Assembly (NCBI GenBank): GCA_964007475.1
Contig: OZ023275.1
Coordinates: forward strand, 26,621,052-26,685,051
Length of the DNA: 64,000 bases
From: Hybos culiciformis
Lineage: Eukaryota; Arthropoda; Insecta; Diptera; Hybotidae
Reading direction: 5' to 3'
A model generated the notes under the pieces. The model saw nothing but the letters and a program-made list of their open reading frames with translations, had not been told where the DNA came from and did not search any database. Numbering within the stretch: position 1 is the stretch's first letter; the number at the start of each line of letters is the position of its first letter. This document shows, piece by piece, positions 13,912 through 25,945 of this stretch. Made by a program: the position numbers and the translations under genes.

Positions 13912-16900
13912 CACTCAACTAAATCTAACTTAATTCATATAAAATATATTTGTTTTTTTTTTCTGTGTATTTATTTTTATTATTTCAATTTTTTAAAGAG
14001 AATTCATTATAAATTCAAGTCTCACGCAGCTAAATATAACGCGCATTCAAAATAAACAAAAAATATTTTATATATTCTTTTCAAATTAGTTTCATGAAAA
14101 ATTTTCTCGGATAAAGGTGAAATAAATTAAAAACCGGTAAAAAAAATTATTTATTTAAAAAAAAAAAAACTTTTTATTAATAAGAAATTTAAAAAAAAAT
14201 TAAAAAATAATATTAAATATCTAAATAATCAAAAATTAAAAAAAAAAACATTTTAAATTTAAAGACTTTTTTCCCTTTTGATTTGAAACGAATCCGGTAA
14301 TTTAAGTTAATTAACAAAAAAATTGCGATTTCAAAAATTATTATCTCCTGAATGTTCCCTTAATTTTTAAATTTTTTATTTGGAACGAATTTTTTTTTGT
14401 TTTGCAAAAATTTTAATTTGGTAAGTTTTACTGTACATTAGAGAGAACAAACTTATTGCGTAATCGGTCATACAATTGAAAATTGAATAATTCGGTAAAT
14501 TTTTAACTCATTTTGAAACAATAACAATATATACTGTAATATTAAAGTTTTTTGATTGAAGAAATTATTAAAATCATAATTGAAAAGGAGGTTCTGACAA
14601 TAAAAAGAATAAGCGCCAAATCAATTGAAGCGCAGTCTAATTTTGTTAAAACTTTTTGTTTTTAATGCAATTTATAGTATAAGGTTTCGATAGTTATATA
14701 CCATTGGAATAGTCCAAATAAAACTCAACGAATTATCTTTAAATAAAACTCAATAAAGATACTATATGGTTTTTTTGTCACAGGTTTATTGTGCGTTGTT
14801 TGAAGAAAATTAATAACACCGAATATAGAGTGTAGATTATTAAAGAACTCCATAACTTACTTACTAGTTTTGCTACAAATATATGTATATAGAGCAATCA
14901 AAGTAAACACAACAAAATTATTAATATTCTTTTGATGAAATTAAACTTAATTTTGTATAATACAAAATTTGGAATTATAAAATTTATTAGATGATACATT
15001 TTCTTATTTTTGGAAATTATTTATGTTTTTCTTTATACTGTTTTCAATATTTTTAAAAATAAAAAGGAATTAGAAGAATATTTGCCAAAAAATAAATCTT
15101 ATTGCCAAGTTAAAAGTTAATGCATTTTATTATAATATAAAATTAGGGCAAATAATTATTATAAGATGTGTACATTTTGCGTAAGCTCATTAAAAAAGAA
15201 AAAAACTGTTTTATTTTTTACTTAAATTTCAATATTAAGAAAGATTTTCTGTGAAAATAATAATTTTAAATTTTTTACAAATTGATTTATATTCGAACTG
15301 TATCATGTGCTGACATTTTGGACATATTTAGGTTCAGATGACATATGGCCTCATTTTCTAAGTGAAATTTTTAAAAAAAAATATTTTTTTTTAATTATTT
15401 GAAAATATTATTTCAATATCAAATATATGAAATTGTGATAATTAACGAATTTAACAATTAACACTGACTTGTCTTAGATTTCTTAACATTGATTTTTTGA
15501 GTTTTAAGTCTTTTCATGCATTCATAGATTATCATCTATTTTTATTTTCTCCAACATAACATGTTAATAATTCATTTTGATATTGAGTTTATAATTAAAT
15601 TATAATAATTATTATTAGATAATTATATTTTAAATTATTTGTTAAATTTAATTACAAATTACCATAATTACTAGTAACTACATAATATACATAAGCTACT
15701 TTAAGTTAATAACTTCATTCATACCTATAGGCGCGTATTCAGTGAAATAATTAAAAATTATAAGAAAGATTTATTAAGATATTAAAAATAACATCAGCTA
15801 CTGTTTATTCTTACGTAAGATAAGTAAAAAGTAAAAAAGTACACATGTACGAATTAATTTAAATATTTTAAAATCATCCAATACATATTTATTGTTGATT
15901 AACAAAATTTCCCCGCGGTATAACTTGAAATATGTATACGTAATTTATTATTATAATATATGTATAATATAAATGTTAATCATAATATATGATAAGAAGA
16001 ACGTTTTGATGAAAAATGAGGATAATAAAGCTTTCAACAAATAGATTTTTTTAAAGTATTTTTTTTTTTAATTTAGCCAGGTATTTTTTTTAAACTTTTA
16101 CCTATGCGCTAAAAATATTTAGAATGCGAGAAATAAATAATGAATTTTTAAATGACAAAAATTTACGTCAATTAATTTAAGTTAATTACTTATTATAATT
16201 TGTCATGTTGTCATTATTAAAAAATCATTAATTTTTTTTTTCTAAATTCAGAAAATAAATATATATGTACAATAAACACTTATACATATTTAATATATAT
16301 AATGAAATCGTTTTCTGATTCTCTGTCCGTCTGTTTGTCTGTTAGGAGCAATTTCTTTCTATAATATCTCATTTAGGAATAAAGATTTAATTGCAAAAAA
16401 ATTATTAAAAAACATAGAAACATTATTATAAAAAAATAATTCGTAATAATCAAGTTATATTACTCCAATACCAACTTTAATTAAAAAAAATTATTATTAT
16501 TAATTTCCGAGTTACTTTGTAATTATATGTTATTTTTTTGAGAGATAGTTTAAATTCAGCAATCTTCTTAAAAAAAATTATATAAGTTTTTCCTTGAAAT
16601 TTCCAAAAATTTGGCAATAGTTTTTAAATAGCAATTAGGCTCGTTCCTTTTTTCTGTCGATCTTTTTAAGGTTTTTTTTATATTAATTTCTACATTATAA
16701 TTGACAAATCTCTTGGAAATTTGTTGTTTATTGTTTCATAAAGATAAAATTATTTTCATCTGAACTGTTTTGTACAGTAGCTGAATATTATGTTTTGAAG
16801 TAGTGAATATAATAATTATACATCATTTGTATGTACTTAGGAAGTTAAGAAAAAAGAAGTATATCCTATCAATCCCTTTGATTTGATTTTAATGGTTCAA

Positions 16901-19900
16901 GGAGCTCTTCTTTAAAGAGTAAAGTGATGCATGCATATTATGAATGATTAACTACAAAATGATAAAATATAAGAAATCAACATTTTTAATTGAACTAATT
17001 TTCATTATCTTTTCCTATTTTTGACAATTGCTTAGCGAAACATCTCTGATATAACATCTCTGATATTGATTTTGTAGTATATAATAAAGAATTGATAAAG
17101 CTTAGTTTTCCACGTAATTAAGAATATATTATATTATATACTATGTACAAGAAAATTTTGAAATTTTAGAGAAAATTTACAGCTTTTGAATTTCTGCTTT
17201 AATGATTTTATTTCACCAACATTTCTTAATTCACACTTCTATTTAATTATCTTCTGTTATTCCATTTAAATTTTTTTGATGATTTTAATGAATGAACAAA
17301 AAAAAATACTCTAATTGATTCATTTTTCTCATTATAAAAAAAAAAAAAAAATTGTTTGATAATTCAATTAGACATTAAAGACAAAAATTATTTAATTATT
17401 TTATCTTGTGGTTCATTAAAAGCAACATCAAAACTGGTTATTTTGTGTGTTAATAAAATAAATTGTTCTTAATGTAAATTTTATGCTTTTACTTAACTTA
17501 TAATACAAAAGTTTTAAAGTATTGAAAATTTAAATATTGTTTCTATATTCAGAACAATATAATCAAATATTTGTTTATTTTAAAAATAATTTCAAATTTT
17601 TTTTTGTTTATGTTTATTTTAACTTTGATATCTGTTTAAATTTTACAAAAAAATATTAATTTTTATTTCTATTTCGAAGAAAAAGTTTTATTTCAGTATT
17701 TTATTTAAATTTGTATTTTCCTTTTTGCAAGAAAAAAATATAATTTCAATGTTTTCACATTTTCGATGACAACCCAATAAATTATATGTTTGATATTGTT
17801 ATATATATAGAATTTAGTTGAAAAATGGAATAATAAAAAAAGCAATGCAAAACTAATTTATTTGAATTTATTAATTAATTAATTAATCGATGTTCCGTAT
17901 AGAGAACGACTTTATATTAAGCTCGAATTTTGTTGTAAATAATGTCAAATAATGGCCTTCTTAATTCTTATTCATATGGAATACATGAATTTGCTTCTGT
18001 TCATTCAAAAACTTTGATTAATATTTATAGCGATTAAAGATAATTTAATTCAGAAAACTTTCAGAGTATAGCTAATAGCACTGATTATTTGAAAAATTTT
18101 TAAATGCGCAAATAAAAATTATTACAAAAATATCTCTCTAAGAGATTTTTCAAAAAAAAAAAAAAAAATACATATTAAAAATCATAATTATAAAAATATG
18201 AAATAAAATATATAGTCACAGCTAAAAACAATACATGAGAGTCCTATATTTTGCATCATATATCAAAACTGAAAATAAAAGTTTTAAATAATATTTATTA
18301 AAAAAAAAAAAAATACAATCGAGCTATTTTTAATTTTGTACACAAAATAAACATATAAGAAATGCAAAATTTATTCTGTTAAATAAAAACACAAAAAAAA
18401 ATAAAGTTGCAAAACATCTGGTCGAATACCATTTTCATGTTAGAAAATCTCTGTTTTTTTTTTCGGTTTTGATTAATACAAGAATTTTTTTTGTTTTTAT
18501 TTATTTTGATTGTGATAGAAACTAGTTTAACAAACACGTTTCAGGTTACGATTGAATAACTTTTGTGATATTGTTATTTTATATTCTTTTTTTGACTAAA
18601 CAGACAAAGTTAAAAGAAATAAATATGTTAATAAATAAAAATTTTAAAATAATTCTTTAAAAATTGTTTAAAACAAATTTCTTTCTGGAGCTGAGTAATA
18701 AAATATTTTTTGATCAAATTTAAATTTATTGAGTTAAAGTGAATATAAAATAAATTCGATAGAGAACATATTCATGTCCATTATATTCATAGTAAAAATA
18801 AAAATACTATTGCTATTGGTTTCAATTTTTCTCAAGCTAAAGATTCGATGAATTTCTTTTAGTTCTATGAGCATAGCAAACTATTCAAATTTGAAAAACA
18901 AAATTTAAAAACTTAATTATATACTTATAATTATTAAAATTTAACTAATAAAATTTAAAATGCGAAAATTAGTTCCAAAAGTTTTATATGTTCTTATATA
19001 TACCTATAGTTATGACGTCCGACGTTATGACTTTGACTCTTAAATGCAATATTATACTTTTACGTCGATGTGCATATTTGTAGTTATTAAAAAACAATCG
19101 CGAAACAGTGAAGCTTTATTAGGATTTTTTTTTTTTAAGAAATAACAATTATTGTTGATATTTAATTTAATTTCTTTCCCATTCAAAAAAAAAAAAAAAA
19201 CAGTTTAATAAATAAAAAATATTTGAACAATTTAAATTCTGTTTATTAACATGAAGCTAAAACACAGATGGCAATTTTTCACCTGCGAAAAAAAATCTCT
19301 TTGACAAATATCTATAATTGTATATATTTACATATAGTATATTAATACTAATGAATTCAAAATCAAATAAACTATAAATTTTATAAGAAAAAATATGATT
19401 TCTATAGCTATATTATTATGCATCAGTTTTCATGAAAATCAAATCGATGAAAATTAATGTATATGTGCATAAAAAGTTATAATATGCTACCATATTGGGG
19501 GTCTGGGCTTCAACCTAACTTATAATAAAAGAGATTTTATAAATACACTTGAATTACAATATTACCCTATATATTTATGTAAATAAAAAATTAAATTAAT
19601 TAATTTGCGTTTGGAGTTTATCAATTTTGTTTACATAATAATTTTTCATTAATATAAAATTTATAATATTTATATTTTCTTCTTGTTGTAAATTATATTT
19701 ATATACCTATAAATACATATATTTTTGTTATTTACAAAATAATAAAAATATTCAGACAATCATCAGACTGTCAAAATTCTCGCAAAAGATATTCGACATA
19801 TTGTTCTGATTTCTGTGGAAAAAAAAAACAACATAAAAAATCTCATAGAATCAAAATAAATAATAAATTTTTCGGGTAAGAATCAGTGCGATATATAGAT

Positions 19901-21988
19901 CAGTTTTCTATTTTTGTAGTATATCTTTTGTATTTTTATGTTTTTATGTACATTAAAGATATAGAATAAAATCTAAGTGAAAAGTTTATTGTTATAATTT
20001 TTTTTTTTTTTTCTAAGTTATTGATGATCATGATAATTGACGTAAGAAAGTAATATTTGAATAAAGTTTGTTTCCATTTTTTTTATTTCATTTGTTTTAA
20101 TATCATAATTTTTAACAATAGGTAGAAATAAAAAAATAAATAAACAATTTATGATTATTTCAATAAAAATATAAATTAAAAATGAAGGAAATATTTAATT
20201 TGTTCAAGCTTACAAAATAATATTTTTATTATAATAAAATATAAATATAAAAAAATTATTAACACAAAATTATTGGGGTATTATGCAATATGTATAAAAG
20301 CAAATATTTTTGACTTTTAAAATAAATATATACCTATAGTATTTTTTTAATGTAAACAAATAAATTCAGTGGCTTTATTCAATGAGATAAAATAAAAATA
20401 ATTATGTATTAATTGAACTTTAGTTCAATATTTTCATGAATACATATTATTACATTTTTTTTTATAATTTATCTATATTATTATTATTATTATTATTTTT
20501 TATATTTTTGAATTTTTTGATTTTTTATAAAATGGCTCTATATATATGAGTTGAAACTATTGAAACAAGATTCGTCAACGACGGACCACACACAGACCCC
20601 ATAGCACTACTTTCAAGTTGCTCCAAGATGCTGGTAAAACTTATTTCATAAACAAAGTTACAGGAATCAAATACAAAATTAACTAAATTTAATTAATTTT
20701 ACTTTTATATTAGTATAGTTTTGAGAAAGTTTCCAAAAAGAAACGAAATATATAGACAGATGATTTAAAGGAAAACACCAGCTTGTTTTATTATCCTAGT
20801 CCTCACAATTATAAAACCAGTTATTAATAATTTAGAATACAAAAATTAAATAAAATGTAATTAATTTTTAATTATAGATTTCTTTCGTCTTGCTGATACT
20901 GGTGTTTTGAAAACTACTGATTTACGTCATAGATGTCAAACCTGAACTTTATTAACGACTAATAATAAAAAATTTAAATGAGATAATTTTATTTTGAATT
21001 TCTAATTTCTAATTCAATTCATTAATGTTAGATCACGTTCACAAAAAATTTGTTTGTTGGGAATAATAATAATATTTGATGAATAATATTTTACATTGCA
21101 TATCTAATTCAATGATTTCGCATAAACATATATGTAGATAATGTATATAAATACATAAATTAATCAAAATTAACGATTAAAGCTCAATAAGTATTAAATT
21201 TTATAGAAATAAAATAAAATTGCATAATAATAATGCAATTTGAAATATTTATTAATAGCATTAGAACAGTTTATTGCAGTTCATTCAACTAAAGTGTAAA
21301 ATATTATTTTTATACTTGTACATAAATACATCTAGCAATTTATGTGTAAACAACAACGATCAAATCGTTTTTCCGCACAATTTCAAATAAATTATTTTAT
21401 TGACTAAACTGTGACCCATTAAAAGGCGAGTAAATACATTAGATTTGAATATCTGCACTCTAATCGACTCAATAATGTTAATGTTTATATAATGTTATCC
21501 AGAAAAATTTATTCTATTATTTACTATAAATTTATTATTTTTCTTAGAATTCTTTTTATAAATTTTTAATATAAAATAAACTTTCTTTGAATTTTTTATT
21601 AAATTTATGTTTTCCTCTATAAGTCTATATAGTATACCTAGTATACTTCTTTTTTATTCAATTTAGAAATTTGTCTTATGACAAAATTATTTATTGAAGA
21701 AAGTCTTGTACACAAAGGGGTATTCTTTTTATAAACTTTCTATGCTAGAATTGTTTTCTGTCATATTTTGTTTTTTGTTTTGTTTTGGTAATTGTTTATT
21801 TACATTTATTTAAGAAATATGTAAACTGTCCCAGCAGAAGTTATTTTTTTATAATTTCAATTAAAATTTAAAATTGAAGGTTCATTTCTCAAGGCTCAAT
21901 ATTCAAATCATTCATTAAATTGATTTCCGTTCATGGAAAATTTTATGTGCACAATACAATATACATATAGTGATATATATTTATTGGC
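13912..21988. other. Intergenic, nothing coding recognised
   Basis: About 8 kb of A+T-rich DNA between two hAT-related insertions. No exon with coding character was found. Local exceptions are a possible Helitron-like end near 16291-16360 and a GC-richer islet at 20560-20633, both listed as findings. Confidence 0.55.
20538..20633 (+). promoter_or_regulatory. Candidate promoter plus non-coding first exon for the downstream ankyrin gene
   Basis: A TATATATATGAG run at about 20539 is followed by a GC-richer islet (20560-20633) that ends in a plausible splice donor, ATGCTG|GTAAAAC. The ankyrin gene's first coding exon begins at a splice acceptor (24050-24051), so an upstream 5' UTR exon must exist, and this islet is one candidate. 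The link is inference only; the islet could equally be a transposon relic. Confidence 0.2.
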
Positions 21989-21996
21989 ATTGTACA

Positions 21997-22760
21997 TAGG
22001 GATTGCAAATTTTGACGAAAATAAAAAAATCGGAATTCGGAATTCGAAATTAAATATTTTCGGAATTCGGTCGAATTCCGAAATATTTTTAATTTTTTTT
22101 ATGTCTATACAAATAATAAAAATAACTTATGAATTATCTCAATCATTGTAATTTATTGCATAAAAAATACTTTTTTTAAAAATAAAAATGGAACATACTG
22201 TAAAATTATACCAAATTCAATTATTACATAACAATAATAGTTAAAACTATAGTATTTAAAATGAAATATAAACATAAAATTATTGTACACAAATTCAATT
22301 AGTACAGAAACATTCTAATTTGGTATATCATTTAATAATAAAAATATACAATATTGTTTTATTTGCCGAAAAGATGCTTTGAGGAAGCAGAGATCATTTA
22401 AAGCTGCGTCTCCGAGTCTCGAACGAACTTTTGTACAAAAGTTACCCGCAATTAAGAAGGATCGCTCAGACTCAACGCTCGATGGCGGAATCAAAATCAA
22501 AAATGAGTAGACGGACTCTAATATTTTGCCACAAACGCCGTTCTCTTCAAAGAATTTCATTTCAGATTTAATTTTTATAGAATTAGAACGTAGAATATTA
22601 ATATGTACAGAAACAAAAACACTATTTAAAAGTTGGAGAGAACACGAAAAAATAAATTTTAATTTCGGAATTCGCTGGGAAATTTTCGGAATTCGAAACT
22701 ATATTTATAAAAACGAATTCCGGAATTCTCGAATTTCGAATTGCGAATATGCAATCCCTA
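21997..22760 (-). mobile_element. Internally deleted hAT transposon with 8-bp TSD and EcoRI-type subterminal palindromes
   Basis: Terminal inverted repeats are TAGGGATTGCA on the left and TGCAATCCCTA on the right. The exact 8-bp duplication ATTGTACA lies at 21989-21996 and 22761-22768. Both subterminal regions are packed with GGAATTC and TTCGGAATTCG palindromes (22030-22085 and 22664-22745), probable transposase-binding arrays. The interior keeps only the C-terminal part of a hAT transposase on the minus strand (separate entry). At 764 bp it is far shorter than an autonomous hAT element (usually 2.5-5 kb), so it is a deletion derivative. Confidence 0.92.
22315..22560 (-). pseudogene. hAT transposase, C-terminal dimerisation-domain fragment
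   Basis: An 81-codon open frame whose product carries the hAT C-terminal signature: SSVESERSFLIAG, then CTKVRSRLGDAALNDLCFLK. In known hAT transposases this region mediates oligomerisation and lies close to the C-terminus. The catalytic RNase H-like core and BED zinc finger are missing, so it cannot be an active transposase. It sits inside the terminal repeats of the 764-bp element, which explains it as what survived an internal deletion. The formal ATG at 22560 is probably not a native start. Confidence 0.85.
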
Positions 22761-22881
22761 ATTGTACATGTACATACTTATTTGTTTTAAGTTCACTAAA
22801 ATTCAGTTGGTTATATCTACCAAACAAACTAAGTTTTATAAATTTATAAAAGCTCATAAAATTTATTTTATTTAATATTAA

Positions 22882-22905
22882 ATATATATATATATATATA
22901 TATAT
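22882..22905. repeat. (AT)n microsatellite
   Basis: About twelve uninterrupted AT dinucleotides, just downstream of the hAT element. Confidence 0.9.
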
Positions 22906-23523
22906 TGTTTGCTCATTTAGCACCCGCCAGTTATAAATTAACATTATTATGAATTCAAAAAGAATACAAAGTTAGGGATATTCGTTGAGATTTGTTTATA
23001 ATCTTTATTTTCAATTTGTTTTATTATTTTAATATTAACATAAATTATTATTTTAATTACATTAAATTCAAGGTTTATTTGACCTTTTTGTTAAAAATAA
23101 AAAGCACGCAGTAATTTTACAAATGAATTTATATTATTATTATTATATATTTTTTTAATTTTTTCATTGATATGTTTGATAAATTTTAATTAAAAAAATA
23201 TTATCAATTGAATTTTATGTTGACCGCAATAATAAAATTTTTAATTTAATTGCATCAAAATTATTTTGTCAAGAATAATTTTAAAGGTATTTTGACTTGA
23301 AAATATTTGAAGCAAAAAATAAGAATTAAATTTTAAGTTTGTAATATTAATCTCAATAGTTAACAAGTCCGTTTTACGTTTGAAATAAACTCGTACTTCA
23401 TTCATATTTTTTTGAATAGTAATTCAAAATTCACAGTAACTTCTTTGTGAGCGTTTTATTTGGCTTCCCGAATAATTTCAATAGGAATTGTCTCATCCTA
23501 TAGATATGTGAAGTAATGCATTT

Positions 23524-23564
23524 TGTGTCCGGACACACAGTGTAGAAGGAGGTTTTAACTCCTT
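23524..23564. repeat. Cluster of small perfect hairpins in a GC-richer island
   Basis: A 14-bp perfect palindrome TGTGTCCGGACACA at 23524-23537 is followed by an AAGGAG / CTCCTT stem with a seven-base loop at 23546-23564. The island continues to about 23620 with higher GC than its surroundings. It lies ~450 bp upstream of the first coding ankyrin exon. Function unknown; it may be part of a 5' UTR, a regulatory site or a transposon relic. Confidence 0.4.
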
Positions 23565-24051
23565 TTTCGGGAGCGACTAGTGAAAAGGCTTGCGTAGCCG
23601 TAGGTTCGGTTTCGAAAAAAATTTATATATGTTTAAGGGGTTTTTTTTTGTGTCGTTTTTCATAGCGATTTTTTTTTTTGACAAAGTTATGTAGAATTGA
23701 TTTTCTGGTACTTGAAAAAAATTATTTTATTTTTTTAATTATTCTTGTTGTGGCTTCTTAAAATACTTTTTTTGGATGTTAAAATTCATTTTGCGTTAAG
23801 AATTGAAATAATTCAATTCTTATTTTGAATTATCTCATCGGATGAAAATATTCATTAAATCATATATGAAGTATTTCCCGATGAGATTATTCACCATGCC
23901 TTCTTTTTCAATTCTATGCTGACCTCAAGAATCATATATTAAAAAACACATTGTTTCTACTTTATATCCAAATGTATGTAAATGTTTATATAATTATTAA
24001 ATTATTGAGAACATATTTTTAATTTCAATATTTAATTTTAATTTATTTCAG

Positions 24052-25945
24052 AAATGAGTCTGGAGCAAACCAGAATCTCACCAACACTTTTAGGGTAAAT
24101 TAAATTGAATTTTAAGACATGTTAAATCTGAAACCAAAATATTTACATTTAATTTTTTTTTTTATTTATAGTGCAGCAGCTGAAGGAGATGAATTCGCAC
24201 TAAAGTATGTGTTTAAAAAGATTTCTATTGAGGGAATCAAGCCAGAATTACTTAATGCTCAAGATTCGACAGGAAGGGTAAGTCTTAAGTTAAACGTGAA
24301 CTAAGAATTGTATTAACAAGTAATAAAACTTTAAATTTATTTAGACTGCTTTTTCGCACATTTGTGGTAATGGTAATTTGATTAATTTTGTGGACCTGAT
24401 GTTACAATTATTTGGAATTGACGTAAGGAATATTAGATAATTTTTTATATTTTTTTTTAATTAATTTGTTTTAGGTTAATAAAGCTGACAACGAGGGAAA
24501 CACCCCACTACATTTTGCGGCGCAATCAGGACAAAGCGATATTGTGAATATGTTAATTACAAGATCAATAAGTCTAAAAGTTGACTTACAAAATAATTGG
24601 GGAATGACTCCGCTAATGAAAGCCTCAGGTACATGTTTTTAATTTTTTATTTTTAAGAATCCGTAGGGTAAAATGTTTTATTTTTATTTATGAAATTATG
24701 AGTTTAAAAATGTTTGTACAACATATTTGAAGTCCAATATTGGTCGACATTATTACCGATGAAATCATATCTAATCTTAAACTATTTATTATTATATGTT
24801 TCGCAATAAAAACTTGTTTATCAATATTACATGTGTTAAGTTCTTTTTATAATGTTTCCAAAATAATTTTATTATCTGGTCAGAGGAATATAAAATTAAT
24901 TCAACCAATGAGCAACCTTAAATGCAGTTAAATTAAAATACACAATAAATTCATAATTTTTATTATTGACTAATTAGAAAAAATAACAATTTTTTCAAAA
25001 AATAAAATAGAATTTATTTTTAGTAAATGTTAGCCTAATTAAAAGTTATTAATAATAATGTCTGTTCTATGCTCGATAATTAACAGCCGTTGCACTTAAA
25101 TTCTGAAATAATATTTAATCAGACTAAAATCTTTGTGTATAGTACTATTAGTTAAAAAGGTACATAATAATTGTTTAACGAATTGTTTTTGCATAATAAT
25201 GGTCAAACAAATTTATTGATTATATACTTACATAATTGTGTGCGTATTGGCTTTTAGTCTTTTTTAGACCCTTATACTTATTAATCTAAATTAACAAGTT
25301 CCATAGTTTTCAAGAAATTTTTCAGTAAATTTATTTATTTATTTTTTGTATTTGCTTTTGTATTTTTTGTATTGATGTATAGTTAAATAATTTTATTTTT
25401 ACGTTAAATTATAAAATATTAATTTTATTTTTAGTGCAAGGACGAGTTAAATGTGCAAAATTATTATTGTTTGCAGGTAAATAAGTATTTATTTTTATTC
25501 TGTATGATTAATTGCTGAATATTAAATATATAATTGAAATTTTAGGAGCGTCGGCAACACAAACTGATTATGGAAGAAAATTAAATGCCATTGAATGGGC
25601 TAAACTAACGGGTCGAGAATCTTGTGCTCAAATGCTTGAATCGGTGTGCAAAGCAAGACAACTAGAATTATCAGCTGCATCTTCGGCTCAACAAAAAAAA
25701 CGAAATAAAAATAAAGTTCATAGATCTCAGACTAATCCAAATTTAAAACGTAGTGATAGCTTTTTCGCAAAACTAAATAGATTAATGCCATTTAGAAGTT
25801 CTAAAAAAGAAAAAACAAATTCGAAAGGAGATTATGATAAATCTTCAAAAAGTAGTGTTAGCAAGAATTCATCATTATCTAGAACAGTATCAGTTCCAGA
25901 GAGATCAAGACTAAATGACTTTTTAACACCGATTTCTATACCAAA
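24052..25945 (+). CDS. Ankyrin-repeat protein (ANKRD33-like?), six exons, 3' end unresolved
   Basis: Exons: 24052-24094 (ATG at 24054), 24172-24277, 24345-24422, 24475-24628, 25435-25476, 25546-25945, all GT-AG with matching phases, giving 273 residues plus two bases of codon 274. The product starts with an AAAEGDEFAL segment (15-24), followed by ankyrin repeats: weak STGRTAFSHICGNG (46-59), strong NEGNTPLHFAAQSGQSDIV (81-99), NWGMTPLMKASVQGRVKCAK (116-135) and a degenerate NAIEWAKLTGRESCAQML. After ~residue 170 it becomes a basic, Ser/Lys-rich, probably disordered tail. Ankyrin repeats bind proteins; no enzyme domain is seen. The NWGMTPLMKA and IEWAKLTGR segments recall ANKRD33/33B, which I hold only tentatively. 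The last exon ends CCAAA|GTATGTT, a good donor, so at least one downstream exon exists. The acceptor just before the ATG implies a 5' UTR exon upstream. Confidence 0.88.

Noticed and set aside
22526..22849. 107-codon plus-strand frame across the hAT element end
   Set aside because: Runs through the palindromic subterminal repeats and out into flanking DNA; antisense to the real transposase relic.
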